From NCBI RefSeq assembly GCF_014696105.1, contig NZ_JACJPO010000069.1, forward strand, positions 1-36,110: 36,110 nt of DNA. Reading direction: 5' to 3'. Source of the stretch: Microcoleus sp. FACHB-1515 (lineage in GTDB: Bacteria; Cyanobacteriota; Cyanobacteriia; Elainellales; Elainellaceae). Position 1 is the first letter of the stretch, and every line of letters begins with the position of its first letter. The notes under the pieces are model-generated. The model was not told the origin of the DNA. It worked only from the letters and a program-made list of their open reading frames with translations, and did no database searches. This document shows, one piece after another, positions 1 through 7,105 of this stretch. Position numbers and translations under genes: made by a program.

Positions 1-1
1 G

Positions 2-106
2 TGGAGCGTTCTCAAGAATTGGATGCGACAACGCTGGGATGAATTTGAGAACTTCCGTGATTGCGTCGATGCCGCTTTCAAACATTGTCCTAATGTGGTT
101 TCGTAG
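2..106 (+). CDS. C-terminal fragment of a transposase (probably IS630/Tc1-type DDE)
   Basis: An open frame enters from the left edge and ends at TAG 104-106, giving 34 residues that begin WSVLKNWMRQRW and end in DAAFKHCPNVVS. A tryptophan followed by basic and aromatic residues and a short helix is what the end of IS630-family DDE transposases looks like, just after the last catalytic acidic residue. The catalytic residues and the left end of the element lie outside the window, so the family call is by resemblance only. I cannot tell whether the element is intact. No terminal inverted repeat could be identified in the A+T-rich sequence that follows. Confidence 0.5.
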   Translation, partial: WSVLKNWMRQRWDEFENFRDCVDAAFKHCPNVVS

Positions 107-295
107 AGCTATAAAAAATAAATTTTAGTAACTTTTCGCTGAAATCGATATCAAAAGATTGTGATTTAAATTATGCGGTGAACCTGCCGCTGGAATTATC
201 CCAAATGGAAGTTGTAACGTTGATCTTCGCTTTTTACAATTAAAAGCATCTCGCTTCAAGTTTGCTTCCGAATATTTCCTCAGGAGTTTTGAATC

Positions 296-397
296 ATGTT
301 TGCAGTTATCTCGTTGTTTGCCGGATACGCTTTTGCCTACTCGCTGTTTGTTTCACGGCTGGGTAACGATCGAGAACAAGTCAAGCTCGATCGCTAA
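296..397 (+). CDS. 33-residue single-pass membrane peptide, unknown function
   Basis: ATG at 296 follows an AGGAG Shine-Dalgarno sequence at about 282-286 with good spacing. The frame ends at TAA 395-397. The product has one hydrophobic stretch (residues 1-20, with Phe, Ala, Tyr and Leu) followed by a short charged tail (RLGNDREQVKLDR). The clean ribosome site and amphipathic layout suggest a real small membrane protein. Cyanobacteria encode many such peptides as photosystem, cytochrome b6f or NDH-1 subunits, but I do not recognise it as any of the known ones (PetN, PsbM, PsbT, PsaI and similar). The function is unknown. Confidence 0.5.
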   Translation: MFAVISLFAGYAFAYSLFVSRLGNDREQVKLDR

Positions 398-916
398 ATA
401 CCAGTGATTGCACGCTTTTCACTCTTGATTAACTTCTAAAATTACGCCAAGTTCTTCAAGTCAGTTCAACTGATTCTATACTCACTTAAGAATGCAGCCG
501 TATTTGGATCAAACCCGTTGCTTAGTAAACAGTAAACACGACAAATTTACGTTGCGATAGTCAGATTATTTACGAGAGCGATCGAGGCTTGAACATCAAG
601 CTATTTCCTAGAACAAACGCTACGTTCTGATGTTCTCAGCTTGAAATGCGCAATCGAATTTGTGATTTTGCGATTGTTCAATTCGCATCAAACTCTGCAA
701 ATTTTGCTTCATGGCAGTCATAAGCGCGATCGCTTAATGAGATCGCTCGGAACACTCGATCGAGTGCTGCGTCCAGCAGTAAAGAGAATATTGAGCCGCT
801 TTTGTCTCCAGAAAGTGTGGTCTAATAATCTCGGTAGTTCTATAGTCAGAACTCAAGCAGCCGCTTCTGCACGCTGACTTGCTGCTTTGTGTTTGCGATC
901 GTCTCCCTTTTTCCGA
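398..916. other. Spacer between the small membrane peptide and the GH3 gene
   Basis: About 520 bases with no convincing gene. A 78-codon frame at 641-877 lacks a ribosome site and a recognisable product and is probably chance. A HIP1 octamer lies near 725. Nothing else is clear apart from a weak AGCAGC/GCTGCT inverted repeat near 855-886. Confidence 0.4.
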
Positions 917-2602
917 ATGAGCGTTTTACTGCCCCTGCTGACCGCTTACGCGACCTACGCCAAGCAAAAATTGATTGGCAAGACCCGCCGAATTATTCAG
1001 GCGCAGGAGCGGTTTTTGCTCGAACTGCTGCGAGCACATCAAAACACAGCACTGGGTCGGCAGTTCGAGCTGAGCCAAATTCGATCGATCGAGCAGTTTC
1101 GCAAACAAATTCCCATCTGGCCGTATGAGCGCTACGAGCCGTATTGCGCTCGCATTAGCAACGGCGAACCCAACGTTCTCAATCCTGATCCGGTTGTCTA
1201 TATCAGCTTCACCAGCGGCTCGACCGGACGCAAAAAACATATTCCTGTAACGCGCCGCTACCAGCGAACTTTGCGACGGGCTGATATTGCCGGATTAGGA
1301 TTTGCCGTTGAAGGCTTGCACCAGCGCGGCTTGCAATACGGCCAGTCCATGATCACCAACTCGGTACGGATTGAAGGGCGGACTGAGAGCGGCATTGAGT
1401 ATGGCCCTGTCAGCGTTGGCAGCATTCGCATGGGGCGATCGCTATTCGAGCATAATTTCGCCCATCCGTTTGAAGCGTTGGAAATTGCTGATACCCAGGC
1501 TCGACACTATGTTTGCCTGCTGTTTGCGCTCAAGAATGCTGAAATGCGCGGCATGATTGCCAATTTTCCGATGTTGCTGTTGCGTACCTGCGGCTATCTT
1601 GAACAGTTTGCTGAAAGTTTGATTGACGATCTAGAGCGCGGATCGATCGCGCCTGAAGTCCAAATCGAACCGGAAATTCGCACCTATCTTGAACGTCGCT
1701 GGCAGGCTGATCCTCAGCGGGCAGCGCAACTGCGCGAAATTTATCAGCGCGAAGGCCGCTTGACGCCGAAACTCGCTTGGCCGCAGCTTAGCTTTTTGCT
1801 GACGGCGCAGGGTGGCACATCTGACTTTTACTTTCAGCGATTTGGTGATTATTTTGGCGATACGCCGATTTTTGGCGGCGTATATGGTTCGGCAGAAGCC
1901 ACTTTTGGCGTGTATCCAGAGTTCAACACGAGTGCTTGCATCCTAGCGATCGAAAGCGGCTTTTATGAATTTATTCCAGTCGATCAGTGGGAAGTGGAGC
2001 AGCCCAAAACGCTGCTGCCTTGGGAAGTAAAGGTGGGCGATCGCTATCGCATTCTCGTCACCAGCTACAGCGGCTTCTACCGCTATGACATTGGTGATGT
2101 GGTGGAAGTAGTAGGGTTTTACAATCAGACGCCGCTCATTACCTTTCGCTATCGACGCGGCGGGTTGCTTTCGTCCACGACCGAGAAAACAACGGAGTTT
2201 CACGCCACACAGGTGATGCAGCGTTTGCAGCAACAGATGAACCTGCGATTTGAAGATTTTTGCATCACGCTATCTGAGCAGGAATTTCCCGCCTGTTACC
2301 TGGTCAATATTGAGCTTGCCTCTGGTCAAGTTCTTGACGATCCGATCGCCTTGCTGACCCAATTTGAAGCGCTGATGTCCGATGTCAACGTCCGCTACGG
2401 AATTGTCCGCAAAGGTCAAGTGCCACCTCCGCGTCTGCGATTGCTGGCTCCGGGCAGCTTTGCGATCGTGCGGCAGCGACAGCTTGCCAAAGGCATGTTC
2501 GACTCGCAGCTTAAATTTCCGCACATCAGCGAAGACCGTCAGTTTCTGGCAGGATTAACGATCGAGCAGGAAGTTGAACTTCCCACATTGGCGCAGCGGT
2601 AG
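917..2602 (+). CDS. GH3 auxin-responsive-promoter family protein (acyl-adenylating enzyme)
   Basis: The 561-residue product, counted from ATG 917, matches the GH3 family. These are adenylate-forming enzymes related to the ANL superfamily that in plants join amino acids to jasmonate or auxin; bacterial substrates are mostly unknown. The three nucleotide-binding signatures are visible: TSGSTG at residues 99-104, YGSAEATFG at 323-331 and FYRYDIGDVVEV at 387-398. The length is close to the usual 550-600. The frame can be extended to a TTG at 887, but the next 10 residues are not GH3-like, so ATG 917 is preferred although no clear Shine-Dalgarno precedes it. The gene stands alone, with no neighbour hinting at the substrate. 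The family call is firm; the reaction is not. Confidence 0.88.
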   Translation: MSVLLPLLTAYATYAKQKLIGKTRRIIQAQERFLLELLRAHQNTALGRQFELSQIRSIEQFRKQIPIWPYERYEPYCARISNGEPNVLNPDPVVYISFTSGSTGRKKHIPVTRRYQRTLRRADIAGLGFAVEGLHQRGLQYGQSMITNSVRIEGRTESGIEYGPVSVGSIRMGRSLFEHNFAHPFEALEIADTQARHYVCLLFALKNAEMRGMIANFPMLLLRTCGYLEQFAESLIDDLERGSIAPEVQIEPEIRTYLERRWQADPQRAAQLREIYQREGRLTPKLAWPQLSFLLTAQGGTSDFYFQRFGDYFGDTPIFGGVYGSAEATFGVYPEFNTSACILAIESGFYEFIPVDQWEVEQPKTLLPWEVKVGDRYRILVTSYSGFYRYDIGDVVEVVGFYNQTPLITFRYRRGGLLSSTTEKTTEFHATQVMQRLQQQMNLRFEDFCITLSEQEFPACYLVNIELASGQVLDDPIALLTQFEALMSDVNVRYGIVRKGQVPPPRLRLLAPGSFAIVRQRQLAKGMFDSQLKFPHISEDRQFLAGLTIEQEVELPTLAQR

Positions 2603-2826
2603 AGACAGCACTGACGAGCTGCTGGCGCGACAAAATAATTCCTTCTGGCCGCTGCTCACAATAGCAAGTTGAGATCCAGCTTTCCTGCGGTTGGCTCTAA
2701 TTCTGCCGAATCCGGTCTGCAAGTTTGTGAAGGCTTCGTCAAGAACTGTACTTGTAAAGTCACGAGTCGCGATCGCCCAGTGCATACTTGCTAGGCTGTT
2801 TTTATACTTCTGTCCCTTTGTATTCA

Positions 2827-3225
2827 ATGGACTCTGATACTTCACCGCAGCCGCTCAAAGTTTTAGTGGCTGAAGATGACGTGTTCAATCAAAAGCTGAT
2901 GGTTCAAATGCTCGATCGCCTCGGCTTTTCGGCAGATTGCGTCAGCGATGGGCGAGAAGCACTTCAGGCATTGCGCCATCAAGCCTATCGCGCAGTGCTG
3001 ATGGACGTGCAGATGCTGAAAATGGACGGAATCAGCGCTGCTCGCCAAATTCGTCAAGATTCGCTGATGTGCCAGCAGCCCTATATTATTGCGCTAACGG
3101 GACGTGCGCTGCCAGAAGAGCAAGCAGAATGTTTGCAGGCAGGCATGAACGATTGTCTAACCAAGCCGATTCGTCTTGAGACGCTATCAGAAGCGTTGAG
3201 CCACTGCAAACCGATCGCGTCATGA
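2827..3225 (+). CDS. Stand-alone response-regulator receiver protein
   Basis: This 132-residue protein is a single REC domain with no output domain. The acidic pocket is EDD at residues 16-18, the phospho-acceptor is Asp60 in VLMDVQM, the switch Thr is Thr91 and the conserved Lys is Lys113 followed by Pro. The sequence most resembles receivers at the C-terminus of hybrid histidine kinases, so it may be a phosphorelay intermediate or a CheY-like output. The usual Pro after the acceptor (MPxMDG) is Leu64 here (MLKMDG). ATG 2827 is chosen; an upstream TTG at 2788 would add 13 unrelated residues. No kinase is adjacent, so its partner is unknown. Confidence 0.85.
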   Translation: MDSDTSPQPLKVLVAEDDVFNQKLMVQMLDRLGFSADCVSDGREALQALRHQAYRAVLMDVQMLKMDGISAARQIRQDSLMCQQPYIIALTGRALPEEQAECLQAGMNDCLTKPIRLETLSEALSHCKPIAS

Positions 3226-3272
3226 AAATGCTTTGACTCCGGTTTTTGCAGCTTTTTGAAAGCCTGATTTCC

Positions 3273-3851
3273 TCAGGTCGGGGTCTGCTCGATCGCATTC
3301 ATCCGTTCCCACCAGCGATTTAGCGGATAGTACACGGCAGGTGCCCAAAGGCTGCTTAAGATTGCAGAGCTGAGGGCGATCCGCTGATGGTAAAGCCAAA
3401 TTTCTGAGAGTGTGCGAAACGTGCCGTTGCGAAAGAAGCCGAATCCCGGCAGGCTGAATTGAAGTGCCGTAATCGTTTCGGCAACAACTGCCATGCCGAA
3501 GACAATCAGCGCAACAGAGACAAAATCTTCTTGAATGTAGCGCTGCTTTTGAATGCGTGCCGTCAGCAAGCCAACGATCGCCAAGCTCAGCGCGTGTGTT
3601 GGTTGCGGAGCGGTCATGCCGTCCTGAATCATCCCAAGCGTCAAGCCTGCGATCGCACCTTGCAGCGCGGTTCGCTTGACGCTCCAAGAGACGACCCAAA
3701 TCAGCAGCCAGTTGGGAGCAACGCCTAACAGTTCCAATCCTGGCAGACGTATCGGCAAAATCAGCAGGCACAGCAAAACTGAACCAGCGGTAACAGCAGC
3801 GTTCACAAGCTGACGTTGGATGTGATTCCACTGTTTGAGCGTACTGTTCAC
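3273..3851 (-). CDS. mreD: Rod-shape-determining protein MreD
   Basis: The 192-residue integral membrane protein has about five hydrophobic segments and little polar sequence, typical of MreD, the membrane partner of MreC in the elongasome that guides lateral peptidoglycan synthesis. The sequence is poorly conserved, as always in this family, so the call rests mainly on position directly after mreC. The start is probably GTG 3851-3849, which overlaps the mreC stop (TGA 3850-3848) as GTGA, a sign of translational coupling. A longer frame reaching 3917 would add a strongly basic leader read from within mreC and is unlikely. It converges on the receiver gene with 47 bases between them. Confidence 0.85.
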   Translation of the reverse strand: MNSTLKQWNHIQRQLVNAAVTAGSVLLCLLILPIRLPGLELLGVAPNWLLIWVVSWSVKRTALQGAIAGLTLGMIQDGMTAPQPTHALSLAIVGLLTARIQKQRYIQEDFVSVALIVFGMAVVAETITALQFSLPGFGFFRNGTFRTLSEIWLYHQRIALSSAILSSLWAPAVYYPLNRWWERMNAIEQTPT

Positions 3852-4627
3852 GGTGTTGTCTCGTCTCCGCTTTCTGCGGCGGCGTCCGCTTTGACGTTGG
3901 GCGTGACGATCACCCATTCCAGAACGTTGACCGGAGCCGAAAACTGAATTACCGCTTCGGGAGCCGGAGTTTTGTTCATGTCGATCGATTCCACCCGACC
4001 AACGGGCAATCCGGCAGGAAACAAGCGGCTAAACGACGAAGTGGAAACAACATCGCCCGGACGCACATCGGGCACTTTGTCAAAAAATTCCATGATGGCG
4101 CGGTTGCCAGCTTGACCACGCAGATAGCCCATCGATCGCGATCGACTAATCGTCACACCGACCTGACTACTCGGATCGCTAATCAGCAACACGCGACTGG
4201 TATTCGGTGTGACTCGCACAACGCGACCAATCAACCCACCTGTTCCAGATACGATCGCTCCTTCTTCGATGCCGTCTCGACTGCCGCGCCCCAATGTGAT
4301 TTGCTGCCACCAGTGATCGGCACTGCGACCAATAATCGGTGCAGCAATTGCTTCTCCAGGCTGCGTGCTGGTGTAGTTGAGCAACTGCTGCAAGCGCTGA
4401 TTTTGGCTTTCCAGCTCGACAAGCCGCTGCTGAAGTTCTTGCGTTTGTGCATTCTCGATCTGCTGGGCAGCGGTGGGGCCAGTCTGAAACGGACGCGAAA
4501 TGACCTGGTAGATTTCAGCCACCATTGCGCCTTGCGTTTGCCGCACCAGCCAAGCAGATGCGATCGCTAGGCTTGTCAGCCCAACGCGCAGTCCGTTTCG
4601 TTCCCACCAGCGACGCAGCGTGTACAT
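3848..4627 (-). CDS. mreC: Rod-shape-determining protein MreC
   Basis: The 259-residue product has the MreC layout. There is a short cytoplasmic N-terminus (MYTLRRWWER), one transmembrane helix at about residues 13-29, a Gln/Leu/Glu-rich coiled coil at about 53-85, then a beta-rich periplasmic domain with GRVVRVTPNTSRVLLISDPSS-type strands. MreC scaffolds penicillin-binding proteins along the inner membrane under control of MreB filaments. The C-terminus is short and acidic. It lies between mreB and mreD on the same strand. The 99-base gap to mreB holds a strong inverted repeat (4673-4713), while the mreD junction overlaps by four bases. Confidence 0.93.
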   Translation of the reverse strand: MYTLRRWWERNGLRVGLTSLAIASAWLVRQTQGAMVAEIYQVISRPFQTGPTAAQQIENAQTQELQQRLVELESQNQRLQQLLNYTSTQPGEAIAAPIIGRSADHWWQQITLGRGSRDGIEEGAIVSGTGGLIGRVVRVTPNTSRVLLISDPSSQVGVTISRSRSMGYLRGQAGNRAIMEFFDKVPDVRPGDVVSTSSFSRLFPAGLPVGRVESIDMNKTPAPEAVIQFSAPVNVLEWVIVTPNVKADAAAESGDETTP

Positions 4628-4672
4628 TCAGTTCCAGAAATCCGTAACAAGGTAAATTTGTGCTCAGCAAGC

Positions 4673-4713
4673 AATTGCGGTTGACCGGGGCAGACCATCC
4701 GGCAACCGCAATT
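4673..4713. repeat. Inverted repeat in the mreB-mreC spacer
   Basis: AATTGCGGTTG (4673-4683) and CAACCGCAATT (4703-4713) are exact reverse complements. Inside them CCGG pairs with a second CCGG around a 10-base loop, leaving one bulged A. A transcript of either strand would fold into a stable stem-loop. There is no run of T after it on the minus strand, so it is not a standard intrinsic terminator. It may attenuate or process the mreB-mreC message, or bind a protein. Confidence 0.6.
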
Positions 4714-4726
4714 ACGCGATCAATTT

Positions 4727-5767
4727 CTACATGTTGCGCGATCGACCGCTAAAGACGCGCTCAAGCTGCTTAAAGTTTTCCAACACGCGGCCAGTGCCCA
4801 AGACGACACAGCTTAGAGGATCAGCCGCGACGTGAACGACAATTCCAGTTTCGTGGCTGATTAGCGTATCCAAACCTTTGAGCAGTGCGCCACCGCCTGC
4901 CAGCATAATGCCGCGATCGATAATGTCCGCTGCAAGTTCTGGAGGAGTTCGTTCCAGAGTGCGCTTGACCGCTTCAATGATCACAGAGAGCGGTTCAGAC
5001 ATTGCTTCCCGAATTTCTGGTCCCTTGACCGTGACGGTTCTTGGCAAGCCAGAGAGCAAGTGCAATCCGCGCACATCCATCATGGCGTCGTCTTCACCTG
5101 TCGGATAGGCTGAACCGATGACAATTTTGATTTCTTCTGCGGTGCGCTCCCCAATCACGAGGTTGTGCACTTTTTTCATGTACTGCGTGATCGCTTCGCT
5201 TAGCTCGTCGCCTGCCACACGCACGGATTCGCTCAAGACCGTTCCTTGCAAGCTCAAAACGGCAACTTCCGTTGTGCCGCCGCCGATGTCAATGATCATG
5301 TTTCCGGTCGGTTCGGCAACAGGCAGTCCCGCGCCGATCGCAGCCGCCACAGGTTCATCAATCAGGTAAACATCTCGCGCTCCCGCTTGTGAAGCTGCTT
5401 CCATAACGGCACGTCGCTCCACGCCCGTCACACCGCTGGGAATTCCAATCACAATGCGCGGCGAAACGAGGGCACGGCCTTCATGCACTCGGCGGATGAA
5501 GTGCTTCAGCATCAGCTCGGCAGTGTCAAAGTCAGCAATCACGCCGTCTCGCAAAGGGCGCAGCGCAACGACGTTGCCTGGTGTGCGTCCCAGCATCTTC
5601 TTGGCGTCTTCGCCAACGGCCAGAGGCGTCTTTGTCTCATGATCCATTGCGACAACCGACGGCTCTTGAAGGACAATGCCTTTGCCAGAGACATAAACGA
5701 GCGTGTTTGCAGTACCGAGATCGATACCCATGTCACGCGAGAACGAGAAGCGATTGAGAAGAGCCAC
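4727..5767 (-). CDS. mreB: Rod-shape-determining protein MreB (actin-like ATPase)
   Basis: This bacterial actin polymerises on the membrane and directs cell-wall elongation. Actin-fold ATP motifs are clear: phosphate-1 [14 protein letters not shown] at about residues 13-26, GIPSGVT, phosphate-2 [15 protein letters not shown] and the adenosine motif [10 protein letters not shown]. From GTG 5767 the protein has 346 residues, the normal family length, starting [12 protein letters not shown]. The frame stays open to an ATG at 5872, which would add 35 residues not typical of MreB. GTG 5767 is inferred from family length, and a G-rich stretch upstream is only a weak ribosome site. mreC and mreD follow. 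The gene is divergent from ssb. Confidence 0.95.
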   Translation of the reverse strand: MALLNRFSFSRDMGIDLGTANTLVYVSGKGIVLQEPSVVAMDHETKTPLAVGEDAKKMLGRTPGNVVALRPLRDGVIADFDTAELMLKHFIRRVHEGRALVSPRIVIGIPSGVTGVERRAVMEAASQAGARDVYLIDEPVAAAIGAGLPVAEPTGNMIIDIGGGTTEVAVLSLQGTVLSESVRVAGDELSEAITQYMKKVHNLVIGERTAEEIKIVIGSAYPTGEDDAMMDVRGLHLLSGLPRTVTVKGPEIREAMSEPLSVIIEAVKRTLERTPPELAADIIDRGIMLAGGGALLKGLDTLISHETGIVVHVAADPLSCVVLGTGRVLENFKQLERVFSGRSRNM

Positions 5768-6102
5768 TAGCCTACTAAGCCCCCAAATGATGCTTTGGTT
5801 TGCAATCTCTGTATAACCGGGATACACAGTCGAAGCGAATTCTATTACGTTTTGCAGCGAGAGTCTAGTCATTTTGGCAGACTTGCTGCTTGAATCGATG
5901 CGAATTCACTTAATTTGGCAACAATGTTGTGATGCTATCGTTGCTGATTTGGAATAACTGTATGGTTGCCATTGTCAATTGTTCCGTCTACCCGGAATAA
6001 TCGTCAGGACTATCTGCATACCATCTGTATTGGGTAGAATGAATAGAGTACTATTGTACTAAATTCAGCTTCGCGATCGCTGATCAATCCTCAAGGAGCA
6101 CT
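5768..6102. other. Divergent mreB/ssb intergenic region
   Basis: About 335 bases carrying the control sequences of two divergent genes. On the ssb side there is a -10-like TAGAAT (6035-6040), a LexA-type box (6047-6060) and an AAGGAG ribosome site just before ATG 6103. On the mreB side there is a small TGTAT/ATACA inverted repeat at 5810-5826, of unknown meaning. The end nearest mreB could be coding if the longer mreB start at 5872 were used. Confidence 0.5.
6035..6060 (+). promoter_or_regulatory. Candidate ssb promoter -10 with overlapping LexA (SOS) box
   Basis: The sequence AGTACTATTGTACT at 6047-6060 fits, at every position, the cyanobacterial LexA consensus RGTACNNNDGTWCB described in Anabaena. 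It starts six bases after TAGAAT (6035-6040), so it would cover the likely transcription start, where a bound repressor blocks RNA polymerase. No good -35 hexamer is visible. ssb is a classic SOS gene, which supports the reading. LexA binding here is inferred; LexA in some cyanobacteria has other roles. Confidence 0.6.
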
Positions 6103-6465
6103 ATGAGCCTAAACGTTGTAACGCTGGTGGGTCGCTGCGGTGGTGACCCAGATGTGAAATATTTTGAGTCGGGGTCGGTCAAGTGCAGTTTGACGCTGGC
6201 TGTAAATCGTCGTACCCGCAACAGCGAAGAACCCGACTGGTTTAACCTGGAAATCTGGGGCAAAACAGCTGAAGTTGCGGCCAACTATGTACGCAAAGGC
6301 AGCTTGATCGGCATCAGCGGTTCGCTCAAGTTTGACCACTGGCAAGACCGCAGCACCGGAGTTGAGCGCACCAAGCCGATTATCAAGGTCGATCGCCTAG
6401 AACTGCTCGGTTCAAAGCGCGACAACGAAGCGGACATGAGCTATAGCCCCAGCGACGAATTTTAG
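6103..6465 (+). CDS. ssb: Single-stranded DNA-binding protein
   Basis: The 120-residue product has the OB-fold of bacterial SSB: MSLNVVTLVGRCGGDPDVKY at the start, an LAVNRR strand, then WFNLEIWGKTAEVAANYVRKGSLI and a late strand ending in VDRLELLG. It coats single-stranded DNA in replication, recombination and repair. It is shorter than the approximately 175 residues of E. coli SSB, with almost no linker. It keeps an acidic, Phe-ending tip (PSDEF) that would recruit partner proteins. AAGGAG lies a few bases before ATG. The SOS-type box upstream suggests damage control, and a hairpin with a T-run follows. Confidence 0.95.
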   Translation: MSLNVVTLVGRCGGDPDVKYFESGSVKCSLTLAVNRRTRNSEEPDWFNLEIWGKTAEVAANYVRKGSLIGISGSLKFDHWQDRSTGVERTKPIIKVDRLELLGSKRDNEADMSYSPSDEF

Positions 6466-6489
6466 TTGAGTGTCAGGATTGGGGTTAGG

Positions 6490-6521
6490 TGTCGGCGAGC
6501 GGTCAGCAGCCGACATTTTTT
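6490..6521 (+). terminator. Intrinsic terminator of ssb
   Basis: TGTCGGC (6490-6496) pairs exactly with GCCGACA (6509-6515) around a 12-base loop and is followed at once by six T residues. It lies 25 bases after the ssb stop. Confidence 0.8.
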
Positions 6522-7105
6522 ATAGCAACTTAATCGTGAGGTGAAAGCGATCGCTTGGTTGCTCCTGAATCAATATTGTGATGGCATAAGCTGAATTGGA
6601 ACTGTAATAAATGAGAGCAGAGTCCTACTAGATAGTCAATTGAGATGGAGAGTTGCTGCTAAAAATTTATACAAAATTTGCTGACGATCGCTGTATTTTT
6701 CTCGCAAGTTGAGCCGCTAATCCTGAAAGCTTTTGAGCGATTAGCTCTTGCTTTGAAAGTCTGTAGCCGACATTCTGAGCGATCGATTAGAATTTTTAAG
6801 AAGAATGATAATTCCTTCTTATGCATCACTCCACATGCTTGTAATTTTGTCAAGTTAAGTTTTTAAAAAACTACTTAAAGCAGTCACTTTTGTATTAGTC
6901 AAGCTTTGTAAAAAAATATCTCGGTTTTTTTATCAAATTGTGTCGGATCGCCCGTGAATTCAGATTTGAGCCGCTTTTTCTGATACAAAAACTCATGTAG
7001 TCTTTTTGCGTTTTGCCCTGACGCATCAGCCGAATCGCCCTTTTTTGCTCCTCACAGGCGATCGACTGCTGCGCCCAGTCGTGTTCAATTTAGGAGTCTC
7101 GCCGC
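6522..7105. other. Long A+T-rich leader region upstream of chlH
   Basis: About 580 bases with no convincing coding frame. It should hold the chlH promoter and a long 5' leader. A bulged hairpin is possible at 6711-6747 (GAGC-CTAATC with GATTAGCTC). Long A and T runs lie at 6860-6940, including a near-palindrome at 6858-6872. An AGGAG ribosome site (7092-7096) sits nine bases before the chlH ATG. I see no known riboswitch class here. Confidence 0.4.

Noticed and set aside
641..877. 78-codon open frame before the GH3 gene
   Set aside because: No ribosome site, no family resemblance and a composition like translated spacer DNA.
5810..5826. TGTAT/ATACA repeat as an NtcA site
   Set aside because: The GTA and TAC halves are nine bases apart, not eight, and there is no suitable -10 element at the expected distance.
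6678..6866. 62-codon open frame in the chlH upstream region
   Set aside because: TTG start without ribosome site in A+T-rich DNA; both strands are open there by chance.
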